DNA of 64,000 nt from assembly GCA_025602915.1 (NCBI GenBank), contig JAHLJZ010000015.1, positions 124,001-188,000 on the forward strand, read 5' to 3'. Within the stretch, counting starts at the first letter, position 1, and the number at the start of each line of letters is the position of its first letter. A program made the translations under genes and the position numbers. Below are positions 11,092 through 22,710 of the stretch, one piece after another. The notes under the pieces were generated by a model, which ran no database searches, was not told where the DNA came from, and saw only the letters and a list, made by a program, of their open reading frames with translations. Origin of the DNA: Paraphysoderma sedebokerense. Taxonomy: Eukaryota; Blastocladiomycota; Physodermatomycetes; Physodermatales; Physodermataceae.

Positions 11092-12824
11092 TTAAGAGGG
11101 AAAGATGATGTCTTGAAGAATGATATATGCCTGATCTGACATAATGTCCACTAATACTTCACTCCCAACTTTGGTGTCTAACGTGCTCGCTACTTGGCCC
11201 TTTCCTGCTGAAGATATGCGGAAACTTTGAGATCTGCCTTCACTTTTGGCATTCAAAATGATAGTTCCAGTAAGAGTGGCTACGTTGTACTTGATCAATA
11301 TCTTCGTGGATAGCGCCCTTACTTTAAACCCAACCGTACATTTCACCTCCACGCAATTGATATTTACCGATCGACCTTGTTGCGTGATGAATGCTTGTTC
11401 ACTTTTGTATAATTCCCAATTCAGCTGCACTCCTTTCCATTGTAAATACTTGATCCCGTCATCAATGATCTTTTTCCATGCCGCCTTAAGAACAGGTTCA
11501 GAAAATTCTTTCATATACGTCATTTGGGCAGCATCTTTCGCCTCTTGAATTTGAGTTTTGTTCGTCAACAAGGTCCGAAGTTCATTCAGATCCATCTTAT
11601 CCCAATCATAAATCAAGAAACTGCTCGGATAATTGACCGCCAGACCTGTCTCCTTCATAACCACTGGTAAATCGTTCAACCATGCTTCGATGGCAACAAT
11701 AGGACCACCCTCAGTGTCAGAAGGGACGAACAAGAATTCGCTATGTCTCATGAAACATTGACCATCATTTCGGTCGCCGATAATATGAACATTTGGGCAT
11801 TCACATGAAGGACGATTGACATCAAAGTAGTACGGTCCTATCAAGACCCCACAATGTGGCAGCTCACATAACGCTTTGCAGAATAGTTCCGGTCGCTTTT
11901 CGCTGCTCAAACGACCCAGGAATAGGATTTGTCTGTCACAAAACTTGTAACGTGAAGCATCGGGGTCGCAGTTTTCGTGTTTCTTGACAAACGAAGGGAT
12001 GTAACTCGATTTTTTTAAGACATTCTTATTTTGTCTCTCCAGTGAGTTATATGAAACCGCTACGACGTGGTTGTATAGTTTAGCAAATCTGGCGTATCTG
12101 TAGGAATATTGAGTCAGTTCATATTATAGATAATATGCGTGTCAGAGTGCCCATACCGCCACGTCCAATTATCGAAACCTGAACCATGAATAACTTGAAC
12201 CTGATACATATATGGGTTATCAAGATAATGAAAAGCCGTGCTTAGAGTGATGTGGCAGGCTTGCTCCATGTCATTCACAGAGGTGAATGCGTAGATATTG
12301 TGCTTTCGCAAGTAATCAATAGACCCTTCGTATCTGATATCCCAGATGTAGACGCCGTAGAATTTAATATTATCTAATGAGTTAATTATTCCTGTAAATT
12401 GTTCAAGTTAACCTTATGTGCCAATTGGACAATCACGTCAAATGATTTGCAACTGACCATGTAGGCTTTTAAACCATGATTCAATCCCACCGTGTTTCGT
12501 AAAAGCAGGCATTATGAGGCAGACTTTCCAATCCAGCGTTCCTTCCGCCTGCGGAAAGTAGTGGTTTGAGAGCGGAGTAATTTTTATCGGTTCATTCAAT
12601 CCTTTCTTGGTGGTCCCAGTCTTGTTTTGCCTGGGAACTGTCGCATACATTGTCGAAGCAGAGTCTCCTTCGACCAGAGATGGAGTTTGAGCATTCGGAT
12701 TTACAGTGATTCGTTGCACTGTTGAATCTGATCGAAGGAAAAAGGACATATAGAGGATACTCATGAATATAAGAACGATCAAGATGATCGGACTGTGACT
12801 GACTCTTTTGAGAAGAATGCGCAT
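11092..12824 (-). CDS. GT4-type (GT-B fold) glycosyltransferase, type II membrane protein
   Basis: Three exons, 12824-12458, 12391-12157 and 12097-11092, join in phase (introns of 66 and 59 bp) to 535 residues. Residues about 12-32 form a signal anchor, followed by a Ser/Thr-rich stem. The GT-B fold starts at WKVCLIMPAFTKHGGIESW, where HGGIE is the donor-side glycine loop of GT4 enzymes. VIHGSG and the RQILFLGRLSSEKRPELF strand follow (ILFLGRLSSEKR is the classical GT4 signature). Then come SEFLFVPSDTEGGPIVAIEA, which matches the ExFGxxxxEA nucleotide-sugar pocket (here EGGPIVAIEA), and a C-terminal beta-rich extension of about 100 residues (from NINCVEVKCTVGF) that I do not recognise and that may bind carbohydrate. 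Both joins rebuild conserved text (LHGIINSLDN; WTWRYARFAK). The enzyme should transfer a sugar in the Golgi/ER lumen; acceptor and donor are unknown. It lies head-to-tail with the fusion glycosyltransferase. Confidence 0.87.
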
Positions 12825-15222
12825 TGTCTAATGTAATCAATCGAACAATAGAGGGTTGGTTACGAGTGACAAGCACCAAAATTGATTACTTCTATTATTG
12901 TGGATATTAAGAAAGAGGATAAATCAGCGATGATTCTATGATTATGAAATAATGAATGTTGACCGATCACTCTGATAAATTATCCGTACAATTTGAAGAC
13001 ACTGCTTCGATATGGATTTGAAAGTTATACGGCAATGGTTTTACAATGTTTGAGAATGGGCACTGTTAATTGGGAACATCACTTGTGATCCAAATGTCTC
13101 GGTAGAGATTCTGTACTTCCATACATACCGTAAAATTGCCAGGTAGGCGTAACTTGTAGATATAGGTGGTGGTTTTCAGAAAGACTCCCCCAAGCAATCG
13201 AGACCTGTGTTGCACGATGTGAAAGGTTTTAGAGTCAACCCTGTCGATGAAGTGATATGAGGAATCTCTTATCTCGATGTATGAAGGGTGAATGAGTGGT
13301 ATATCGCCACTGCCTAGCAAAACGTGTATTCTGAAGTGTGTACCTCAACGGGGCGAGATCACCAAATTCAAGTTCAGATCGCTGGCCTTTGTTTCACTCC
13401 TCTCACAGAGCCTGGAGGCTGGAACAAAAGAAATTCTGCTCATCATTTACACATTCACGACTGTGGCATGTATGTGCAACTATCTATTCTGGATGGAAGT
13501 TGGGACTTTAAAGTATGGTGTAGTCGACTCTTTATGAGAAGTACACTTCTCAAAATGTTATTGATGGCTGCACAGCTGGACAATTCATTCAATCCGACTT
13601 CGCCATATAGCAAGGTCAAGATCCTTGTACTTATGCACAACTTTCATTCCATACAGTATAAGAAGCTAAGTGTGAGACGGAGTCCGTACGGCTATAAATC
13701 TATATGGACTATTCTGGAATCTGGAGCAAACTCGTGTGTTAAACTTTGCAGTGACGCGAGGAGAACGGGAAACCAGATCTTCCAATCTTTGAGTAGCACG
13801 TTTTCGGTTCTATATTACCGGCCGGCACTTAGGGGCTACAGTGACTACAATCTTACGCTATCACCACATAATAATCTATGGCTACATCAGAAAATCTACT
13901 CTATATTCTAATCACCACTACCGCTGCTCTATCTTGAGGAACACCCGTCATCTCACACACCAAATCCTGCGAAACACAAGATCCATTCATCAGGGCTTTG
14001 AAGAACCCAGTTCTTAGCGGCATATTCGGTCGTAATTCTGCTTCTCAACTTTTAATAATGCGTAGTCTGGACTCTGGAATGAGAAATGGCGGGCAATATC
14101 AAAATCAACAATTGATACATGGCAGCCGTCTAGGTAATTACCTTTATAAAGCGAACCAGACTAAAGACGCCGTCTACACCAAAGTGGACGACCTGGAAAT
14201 TGAGTACATAAGCTTAACGTGGCCTAAGGCCCTCGTCTGCCGTTTAAATAATCTGGAGTTGTCTGATGCAAAACAGGTTATTGTCTGTGTGTATTTCCAG
14301 TTATGCTTCGCTTTTACCCTGCGGACGCGAATCCGGCAGTGGAGAGATGGCTAATGTCTTCCGCAAGCGCGACAATGGGTTCCAAAGAAATAAGTGTAGT
14401 TATTGCGTCAATTCAATAGTTATAATAGACAGCATCCATGTTCACATTCAGATGATTTCGTGACCAAATAATGACAGTTGGTAGATGACCTTACCTCATA
14501 TTGCGTCAGGATTAAGTGATAACTCAGCTCCACAGTCGGCTGCAGCTGCCTGCTGCAGAAAACGGAATATAGGGGTTGAGCGGAATATGAGGTCAGGTAG
14601 GGGTCAATGAGGGTTAATGACGAATAGTTTAAGGGGCTCCAAAGTGTCTTGACTTTTGAGATACCCCTTGCATGCATTTCAACTGATGTGGCAGAAAGTT
14701 GTAGTTCCGGAGCAAATTAATACTGGACAACACTGACAAAAGCATAAATATAAATGCTACAATTTCTGCGGCTAATATGCAGTTTTACGAGCGGTTGACG
14801 GTTTGCACAATTCCCCTTCCGCACGGCTGCCGTACGGAGTGCAGGTGCTGGCTACAACGGCAAAAGGGGCTAGCTACAGCCTACAATGGTTATAGAAGGG
14901 GCACAAGTATTCCGAACAATATTTTTATAGCTGCCCCCTATCACGTCAAATGAAGCGGCAGAAAATTTCAAATTACTGATACAGACAGTATGCAGTCTCA
15001 CAATGATACAGCAAAGTACATTCCGATTGCTTATTCAGCCGGCCCCCTACCTAGCGAGCAACACTTATAAGCCGGAGGGCTCCAGCAATAACTCGCTGCA
15101 ACTGACGAAACATCCACATTGAACTAATTTCGCTCCACTCGTCATCTTAATGAATATTCGAATAATTAACCAAATTAATTGACTACATTAATTCATTACG
15201 GAACGAAGTAGATTCCGCTCCG
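12825..15222. other. 2.4-kb region without a convincing gene
   Basis: No exon chain I can build here gives a recognisable product. Two long-ish frames stand out. On the minus strand, 13320-13066 would encode an 84-residue beta-rich-looking segment ending ...DIWITSDVPN. On the plus strand, 13324-13911 would give 195 residues containing GRDHQIQVQIAGLC. They lie back to back and neither has an ATG-led continuation. The part from about 14500 to 15120 is relatively GC-richer and contains short palindromic words such as ccgtacgg and gctgcagctgc. A decayed gene, a lineage-specific gene or a degraded repeat could all look like this. Confidence 0.4.
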
Positions 15223-16101
15223 ATGGCCTCCATCTGCGCGACTGGAATTGCTTACCGTATTGCAATGTCTAGCTGCTTCGGCGGTATGGCCATTAATTTG
15301 ACCCAAAAAATACTGACATCACCGGATTTTTATGCACTGAAACGAAACAAATTCGTATTTTCTTGTATTGCTGTCGGTTCGGTGACTGCCGTGCTGTACT
15401 TCTTGGTTGCAATGCATGGTTATATCAACCCCTCCCAGTTCTACGGTTTTCTCTTATACTAGGCTTGGTTTCTCTATTCGTACTGTCTATATGCGATACT
15501 TATTGAACGTACAGTCCCTCTTCTGCGTTTCTCGAATAATTGGTCCTCTCAAGTCAGACAGCTTGTTCGATATTTCGGTCCGTTCTTGCTTGCTCTTCCC
15601 CAATTCGTTTCGTCTATTATTATTTCTCAAATTTCCGGCAAAGTTGATGTTCTCGCGACTTTATTCAAAGTAACTGAAGTCATGGGGTTCCTCGGTAACT
15701 TCATTGGCTTATTTAGCAATGCTGGGCTTTCTATTCTTTTCATTTATGTTCTCGCCAAATACCGAAAACAAAGCCTTAAAAACTTTGTGGTAGAAAACAG
15801 AGTCGAGAGTATCAATATTTTGTTCAACCTTCTTGTCGCTTGGTCTTTCCTATTCATTAAACTCTTTGGCACAATTACCTCTGTGGCGGCTCCAGGACGT
15901 GATCCACTACTCTTTACTTTATTTCATAATTTGTTTGGTCCAATTGTTACGTTGAACACATTCGGTGATTACATTTACGTGACGAGAAAACTTCCTAAAG
16001 AAATTCTTTCTACGCAAATGGATGTGACACGAAAATCAGATGCCGGCGGCAAAAAATCAATCGCTGGAACGGGAACAAAATTGAGTAGTACTACAGCGTA
16101 A
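15223..16101 (+). CDS. Multi-pass membrane protein of unknown family
   Basis: I read two exons, 15223-15405 and 15463-16101, with a short 57-bp intron ending TTATACTAG; the product is 273 residues. The second exon's frame changes relative to simple open frames; the reading used gives an unbroken hydrophobic protein. About six membrane segments are visible: FSCIAVGSVTAVLYFL, a YSYCLYAILI region, FGPFLLALPQFVSSIII, FLGNFIGLFSNAGLSILFIYVL, INILFNLLVAWSFLFIKLF and LFTLFHNLFGPIVTLNTFGDYIYV (quoted in part). A polar tail rich in Lys, Ser and Thr follows. I do not recognise the family; receptor-like or small transporter-like topologies are both possible. The donor (GTTGCA) is weak, so the first exon's end may be wrong by a few codons. 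Confidence 0.6.
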
Positions 16102-16792
16102 CATTATTAAACTCACTTAGTGTCAGAAATTATATATAACTTATCTGTGTAGCAGAAGTGATGAATAACATAAATGATAAGATTAGTATGCCCGTGCCCA
16201 GTTAACTTGTCATAATCTTGAATGTACCTACATGCTTGAGTTGTTTCGCCCTTTCGAAGTGACGCATGTTCACAGACTGCTACATTTATATTGAAAAAAA
16301 AATCCAGAATGACTGAAACGGGTGCTGCGCTGAAATTTTCCAAAAATTCAGAAGACTTTTGGCTTATTCAAGGCTTGCAAACTGCACGGATATATTCTGC
16401 ACGACATTTAAGCGAATCTTCGAAGTTAAAACGAACTGGCATTGTCTTTATCTCAGTCGCTGCGACTCCCGACAGAAGTTTTAAACGCAGACATTAGATT
16501 TTGACGAAGATTTGCGTTTTTGACAGTTGTCAGCTTGATCAGAGACCGAGATTGCCCTCAAGTTTTTTGACCAACAGACACCACATGTGTGCCAGTATTT
16601 TTGACTACAGAATTGCACGTGCAAGTCGACGTCTCAATAACCCTATTATCGAACAATGCAAATTCACCCAAGGGTTTAAAGAAGACTCGAATCAAAATAT
16701 CCAAATTCATCAGATCATCCAATATCATCGTATCGCATCGGCCCTTAGCATAGACACCCGCATCCTCCATGTCGCATACGGCCGTTCGGCAG
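16102..16792. other. Intergenic region upstream of the Mis18 gene
   Basis: About 690 bp lie between the end of the small membrane protein gene and the Mis18 start. Several short open frames on both strands (for example 16291-16497 plus, 16343-16113 minus) show no conserved motif or splice continuity. The minus-strand frame over 16745-17014 is antisense to the first Mis18 exons. I see nothing else definite; the Mis18 promoter must lie here. Confidence 0.45.
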
Positions 16793-19700
16793 ATGGCTGC
16801 CGTCCCCTCCACCGAGAATCATTCCATTGATCCGACCAGAAGTCCCACGCCAGTAGTTTTTCAATGTCGGAAGTGTAGGTGGCCCTGATTTGATTCTTGA
16901 GAACTGGCAGGGATAGTCATATTTATCCTCTGACTGTGAATTACTATATTTCGATTTAGGTAACACTATTTTGGGGGATTCGTATGGTCTCGTCGGTAGC
17001 TCGCCAGAGCTCAATGCAGTCGGCTTATTTGGTAATCATTCGTTGACTTTTCGGCCATTCTGAATCTTCGGAAATGTTTCTTGACGCTGTCTGTTACTCT
17101 TCTTGCCTATTCTGAAACAGCGAAATCACATAATGTTGAAGTAGCTAGGGCTTTGATGACATCGACTCAGGTTCCTTTCTATTTGTCCCGCTCAGGAATG
17201 TAAAGTTTTAAAGTTAACCATATGTTCGCTTTTTATTTCAGGAACAAGATTTTGGGAGGTAATTAATTTGGAGCTCTTTCGAAGCTTGACTTCTCAATCA
17301 GCCAATCTCTAATACCTTGCAGCTCTTTTTCCTTTTTAGCTTGCAAAGGCTGTGGGGCGACTGTGGGCAAACGATATGTAACAACGCCCAATCATCTGGA
17401 CGAGCTGAGAAATAAGTATTTGTTTTTAAACGATTTGATAAAAATGTGGGTTTTTTTATTTGCTGGTACTGCCTGAAGAAAATATTAAATCAATTGTGGA
17501 ACTATATCTAGCTATGCGCTAGGAAGTTTTAGTCATGATCAGAGTTATTACAATGAACCGAAACGAATAAAGTTTCCCGTATCCATGAAGGAAGTGTTTG
17601 AAAATATGAAAGAATTAAGCGACGACGCCAGGGAGAGGAATGAAGAAATGAAACAGGTTAGTCCGCCAACCAATACCCAAATTTTGAATTGGAGCTAATG
17701 AACGGATGCAGATGCGACAATTGGTTTTGCTGGCACTACAAAATGCAGGAATGGTCGATGCATCAACAGACGATGGTAATCAAGACCCAATTACGTCGGA
17801 TGTTGATGTTGCTTCTTCGTCGGCAGAGTTATCAACATCAATAACTGATACGGCAAATAATAAGGATCAACAATCACATTTAATAACTGTTGAAAGGGAA
17901 CAAGGCACCAAGGCACAATCAAGGATTAACGAATTGGGTGATCTCAATCAGAAACTTCCAAAAAGCCATTCTCTTGGAAACCTTAAAGCTTCTGGTCACG
18001 AGCTGAAAATCCTACGATCTTTACAGAACCCCGATACCCCGTTCCGATCATCGGAACCGGTTGTGCCCTCTTGTGAGCCACAAAAGAGTTCTGGAGGGCA
18101 CAATGTCACGGCCAACAGTTCTGCGGTACAATCCAATCAGTTGAGGATAGTGCCCCAGGTGGGAAGCCTCACTACTCGGTCAGTTCCGGTACCTATCCCA
18201 TCACAAAATGTCCGAGTGACTGCCCCTTCCTTCGTATCCTCGCATCCTGCACCAAACACAACTCTACCTTTTACATTACCATCACCAACGACGCAAATTC
18301 CCCTTCAGTCAGGTCATATTACGCCATCTCAAGTAACGACTGCCGTTTCATCAAACGGTCAACTCTATGTTCAAGTTAGACCGCCGCAATCACAGAGACC
18401 AAGTATCCCAGTTACTTCCAATCATATAAATCCTTCCATCGCCGCTCAGATGCTATCGCGCAATATTACCAATTTCCAAACAGGATTAGCGAGATTGCAG
18501 CAGTCGTCTGTGGCTAATACACGAATCCACCAGGCACATTCGCAATCGCAACTTCATAACTCATCGAAATTGTCTCAATTCAGCCAGACTACGATGAAGG
18601 ATCGTTTTATGTCTGCTATAGCTGTCTCAGCTGGACAATCCCAGACTTACAACCAGTTAGTCCAGGAAGCTCAGAAGCTCCCACAGAAAATTCCGGCCGA
18701 ACAATTAGCCCAAAGCCCTTTCTACTCTCATTTTTTAAAATTGACCAACCCTACGCCAAAACTCAGTTCATCCGGAAATTTCCAGATTGGGCAGCTAAAA
18801 GCGCCAATACCAGTAACATCCACTGTTCCCGCAAGTACTTCCTGCAGCACCAATGCTCAACTTCAACTTCCTACTCGCGCACAAACTCACGCCGACGTCT
18901 CGAAGCCTCAAGCTCTTACGCATTCTTCAACTTCAGCATTGAATACTAATTCCGATAGTGGTCACAGCCGAGAAAGAGTAATTACAGTTCGCCCGGAGCA
19001 ACTCAATCATCCAGCTTCGAAAATCCCTATCGTTCCTGCTGACGGCACTCCCCAGAAGTTAGATCAAACAAAAGGCGTCTCTCTGAGTGAAAAGGCTTCC
19101 TCGAGTCAAACTACTGCAGCCTTAGCTGTCAAAGCTAGTACCATTCAGAAGGCAGCAGCACAATCAGTATCATCTGATGTCAATTCAACGTCTGCAGTCC
19201 TGAAAGCAACTGATCGAAGTCAGAAAGGATCCGATTCCACTGATGATGAGAGCAGTACATCCGAAGAAAACATCGAGAACGAACCGGAAAAATCCCACGC
19301 TACACCAAGCCAAAGTAAAGTAGGACGTGAGAATGATAAAACCTCCTCATCTTCGCCTTCCGTTCAGACGACGGCTGCTTCGACTCAAGTTTCCATTAAA
19401 GAAATGTCCGCAGCGCAGCAAATAGTCACTGACACGACTTGTCCTTCGCCGGGTCGAAAATCATCGACCGGCAAATCCTTGTCTTCAAATGCCAAACCGT
19501 CATCATCACCATCAGCGATGGCCCTCTTGAATCAATTGGCATCCAAAACCACAGATCTCCAACGGGGTAATACTAGCGGAAACGAAGGTGACACAAGCAC
19601 AAGACTACCTATGACGAGAGACTCAAACCGAGAAGCGCCAGTATCGGAAACCCTTTCTACATCTTCCCCGAAGGAATCTCTGAAAGCCAAGACGTCTACA

Positions 19701-20384
19701 AATTCGTCAAATGTTGCTGGACGCGGTAATACTGGGGTTGCAATATCGGAGGTTGCCTCAGCACGTCTGCCCACTTCTCATTCGTCTCTACCTCAAGAGA
19801 AACAAATCAAAGCAAATCTGATTACAAGCCCTGGTGAAGTTCTTGCTGATTCGACTGCATCATCGACGCCTTCGTTTCCTGTGCAAAAATTGGAAGTTCT
19901 CTCGAAAGATGCACAAGCAGTGGGTGAGAAATCTACTTGGGAGGTAGAACGTCTGAAAAACGCCACGGAATCGAAATCAGAAGCGAATCGGGGAGGCACA
20001 AATTCAAAAGCCCCATCAAAATCGAAGCCTCCGCCATCGCTCCCACAGGTGCGCGCCACAGAACTTTCTTCCCCGTCCTCAATACAAAATATTCCTACCT
20101 CAGATTCGGTGAGCTCAAACCCGCGCAAAAGGAAGATTTCGCAGAGTCATGACTCAGCGCTGTCGCCATCGCGTAAACGAAATCTTTCAGAATCATCAAG
20201 TGCATTCTCGACTTCATCTACGTCCTTGGCTTCCTCGACCGACACGATTAATGAAAGAATTCGAAAGGCGAGAAAGTCAGGAGCACAGTCTCCAAACGAT
20301 TTGACCGAGTTTGTCAAAAGCAACGGGAAACGGTACAAAAAAGTTCGAAGAGAGATCATTGATTTGACTAATGACGACGATTAA
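16793..20384 (+). CDS. Mis18-domain kinetochore/CENP-A loading factor with a ~890-residue disordered tail
   Basis: Seven exons, 16793-16874, 16960-17031, 17121-17170, 17242-17258, 17323-17445, 17512-17656 and 17712-20384, all phase-consistent, encode 1,053 residues. The joined N-terminus is a Mis18/Yippee domain: VVFQCRKC (first zinc CxxC, Cys25/Cys28), NTILGDSYGLV, a 17-nt exon giving EQDFG, FLACKGCG (second CxxC, Cys81/Cys84), then GKRYVTTPNHLDELRNK and YALGSF. Mis18 proteins prime centromeric chromatin for CENP-A deposition, acting with HJURP/Scm3 and Mis16. After the domain comes a helix (MKEVFENMKELSDDARERNEEM), in the place of the Mis18 oligomerisation helix. The last exon is one 891-codon block rich in Ser, Gln, Thr and Pro, without recognised domains, ending REIIDLTNDDD, a textbook-like SUMO-interaction motif followed by acidic residues. 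Most Mis18 proteins are 190-250 residues, so the tail is extraordinary. The last intron (55 bp) is the least certain step. Confidence 0.88.
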
Positions 20385-20619
20385 GAGAATGGAACATAAG
20401 AAAAGGAATGTTGTAAATCTGCTTTGACATTCATATCGACTATGGAATAACACGATGTAATAATAACCTGAATTCTCATATTATGATGATTTGTAAATGT
20501 ATTATGTATCATATCTTGGGATCCAAAAAACTTCTTTTTCTCTTTAAATATATGGTTTATGGACAGATGCTAGAATACTCATAGTATTATATCTCTATTT
20601 TTTATTCCGGAAAATCTTA

Positions 20620-22710
20620 TTACATACAAAGACAAGGATACTGCCACTTCTTTGAATCCACTCCTGCTTGCTCAAGACGACTGAAGCACGTCTCTCTGAC
20701 TTCACTATCTTCATACAACACTCTGCTAATGACGCCCTTCGTTGAACGAAACAGTTGAAGCCTAACGTAAGGTTTACTTTTCAGCTTGACTTCCATGTTA
20801 ACTCCCACACGATCTATATATTTCTGGGAATCACAATACTCTATGACTGCGTCTGTTGAATTAATTAACGGGCAAATAGAATCGACGCGATGATATACTA
20901 ATTTTCGGTTGATGTAGTCAAAACTATTCGAAATTTGAGATTGAATTTCTTCGGGAGTGCAGGGTTGAATATTACAAGGGCAGAATTCTGCCGGAATACC
21001 ACTTGTGTTGCATGTTCTATTTGACGGGATGGGGAAAAGGAATGAGCGACCGTAAATGCTGGCGTCGTTTATCCTAGTTTTTGAGGAGTTTTGTGACGTA
21101 GGTAATGGCGATGAGAAGTTAGATGGTGGAGATGAATAGTTTCCGGTTATGAATTGTTTAAGAGTGGAAAATAAGTCGAAATGGGACGTCAGTTTTTGGG
21201 TATTGTCTTGTATGATTTTTCGTGTAATGTGGGGATCTGACGACGGAAAATTTTGAAAACTTTTGTTCGATAGAATGAGGTGATTGAATGGTCTCTTATG
21301 GTAAATTCGACCTTGATAAGTTTCGTATTCGCGATCGTAGTGAATACCATGATCAGAAAGCAAGAAGACCGCACTTGATTTGGCCAATAATCCGCTTCCC
21401 GTATTGAGTGCTGTATTCGTTGTCTCGTTTTTATCATTGTTGTTGGAACGAGCTCCGAACATTGTCTCGAGCATATTTCGCATCGCTATATCCATCGATG
21501 TCCTTCTTAACGATGGCTGATGAGTTTCGTAAATATTAAACATAACAAATCTTTTCTGCCCCGGTTTTTTTGTTCGCTTCAAGAATTCAGTGATGTACTC
21601 AAATTGATATTCCCACGACGGTCTGTGAGCGAGACAAAATGGTAGCCAACCGTACCAACTGATATATTTATCCGGTCCTTCCATGTTCTTGCACGACTTC
21701 TTAATTCCCTCATCTTTTGGCAAACAGAATACTGAACTCGGAAAGATGTAGTCTGCGATGAATTTGTCTCTGCTTGATCCGTAATAACCTATTAACGTAT
21801 GATTGAAATAATCTTTGTAATCCGTCTTATTGTTCCGTCCGCCACATTGAGGATCAGCATGCATTGTAATGTAATCGTGAGTTTTCGCAAGATCCCATAA
21901 CCATTCTACAGCTGGCATGGTATCATTAAAATACGATCCTCCAAACATGGGAACCTTGTTTGTAGGGGAGTGACCTCCTAGAGAGTTGTAATTTTCAAAT
22001 TCGAAGGACTCGAACGATCCGGAACTTTCTCCATGTAATCTTTTGAGAAAAGAAGATGTGCGAGGAAATTCGTCGTGAAAGTGGAATCTCGAAACGGCAT
22101 CTAATAGAATAACAATAACATCGCTGATTGAAGAATCGGATTTGGTGATGTGCGAATCGACTTGTCGACTTGTTGGCAGATCGCGATTGAGTTCCAGCGG
22201 AGGCTGAATAAATAAATTATCTACAGACTGCCCTGTATGATTACATCTAGCAACTATATAATCGCCATGAAATTGTGAAGAATTGCCTGTTATGAGGGTC
22301 CATTGGCTTGCCGATTGCGCTTTTATGAAGAAATTTGAGGTACAGTTTCCGTGGATCGTGTTAAGTGTGCCGTCAGATTTGCTCCAATCGACATATGCGA
22401 ATGCTTCTGCCGATTCCACCCGGACTTGTGAAACCGAATCAATGTAAGAGCTGTTCCATTCTGTGACCCAGCACTTTTTAAAATCAGACTGCTCGGATAT
22501 ATTGTTGAATTGAAAGTCTTCGGGGAAAGCAGATTTAGGATTTGACCGTATCGTTTCATCACAGGTCGATACCGGTTTGTGATGATTAGGCGATGTAATA
22601 TATGAATTAACCATGTTATATGACGAAGAATAATTGAAAGAGAACCATAGTGACGTTCCGATAACCCCCGCAAATACCAACAGCAAGAAAGGATGATATT
22701 TCTTCATCAT
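20620..22710 (-). CDS. DUF229 protein, lumenal/extracellular alkaline-phosphatase-superfamily-like
   Basis: A single uninterrupted frame of 696 codons. Residues about 7-26 (PFLLLVFAGVIGTSLWFSF) form a signal anchor, and many NxS/T sites follow, so the protein should be a glycosylated type II or secreted protein. The DUF229 domain is clear: VIVILLDAVSRFHFHDEFPR with the DAxSR element at about residue 200, NYNSLGGHSPTNKVPMFGG, TMHADPQCGGRNN, and VFLLSDHGIHYDREY with the SDHG metal-site-like motif near residue 452. DUF229 proteins share the sulfatase/alkaline-phosphatase fold, where Asp and His residues of these motifs bind metal; the substrate is unknown. A Cys-rich C-terminal part (CNTSGIPAEFCPCNIQPC) follows. 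The gene is convergent with Mis18 (about 235 bp between stops) and divergent from the Chs5-like gene. Confidence 0.88.
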   Translation of the reverse strand: MMKKYHPFLLLVFAGVIGTSLWFSFNYSSSYNMVNSYITSPNHHKPVSTCDETIRSNPKSAFPEDFQFNNISEQSDFKKCWVTEWNSSYIDSVSQVRVESAEAFAYVDWSKSDGTLNTIHGNCTSNFFIKAQSASQWTLITGNSSQFHGDYIVARCNHTGQSVDNLFIQPPLELNRDLPTSRQVDSHITKSDSSISDVIVILLDAVSRFHFHDEFPRTSSFLKRLHGESSGSFESFEFENYNSLGGHSPTNKVPMFGGSYFNDTMPAVEWLWDLAKTHDYITMHADPQCGGRNNKTDYKDYFNHTLIGYYGSSRDKFIADYIFPSSVFCLPKDEGIKKSCKNMEGPDKYISWYGWLPFCLAHRPSWEYQFEYITEFLKRTKKPGQKRFVMFNIYETHQPSLRRTSMDIAMRNMLETMFGARSNNNDKNETTNTALNTGSGLLAKSSAVFLLSDHGIHYDREYETYQGRIYHKRPFNHLILSNKSFQNFPSSDPHITRKIIQDNTQKLTSHFDLFSTLKQFITGNYSSPPSNFSSPLPTSQNSSKTRINDASIYGRSFLFPIPSNRTCNTSGIPAEFCPCNIQPCTPEEIQSQISNSFDYINRKLVYHRVDSICPLINSTDAVIEYCDSQKYIDRVGVNMEVKLKSKPYVRLQLFRSTKGVISRVLYEDSEVRETCFSRLEQAGVDSKKWQYPCLCM

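Noticed and set aside
13324-13911. 195-codon plus-strand frame as a gene
   Set aside because: No ATG-led, family-like or splice-supported continuation was found; kept only as an observation.
17712-20384. The 891-codon low-complexity frame as an independent gene
   Set aside because: Splicing in phase 0 to the Mis18 helix exon is well formed, and no promoter-sized gap separates them; RNA could still overturn this.
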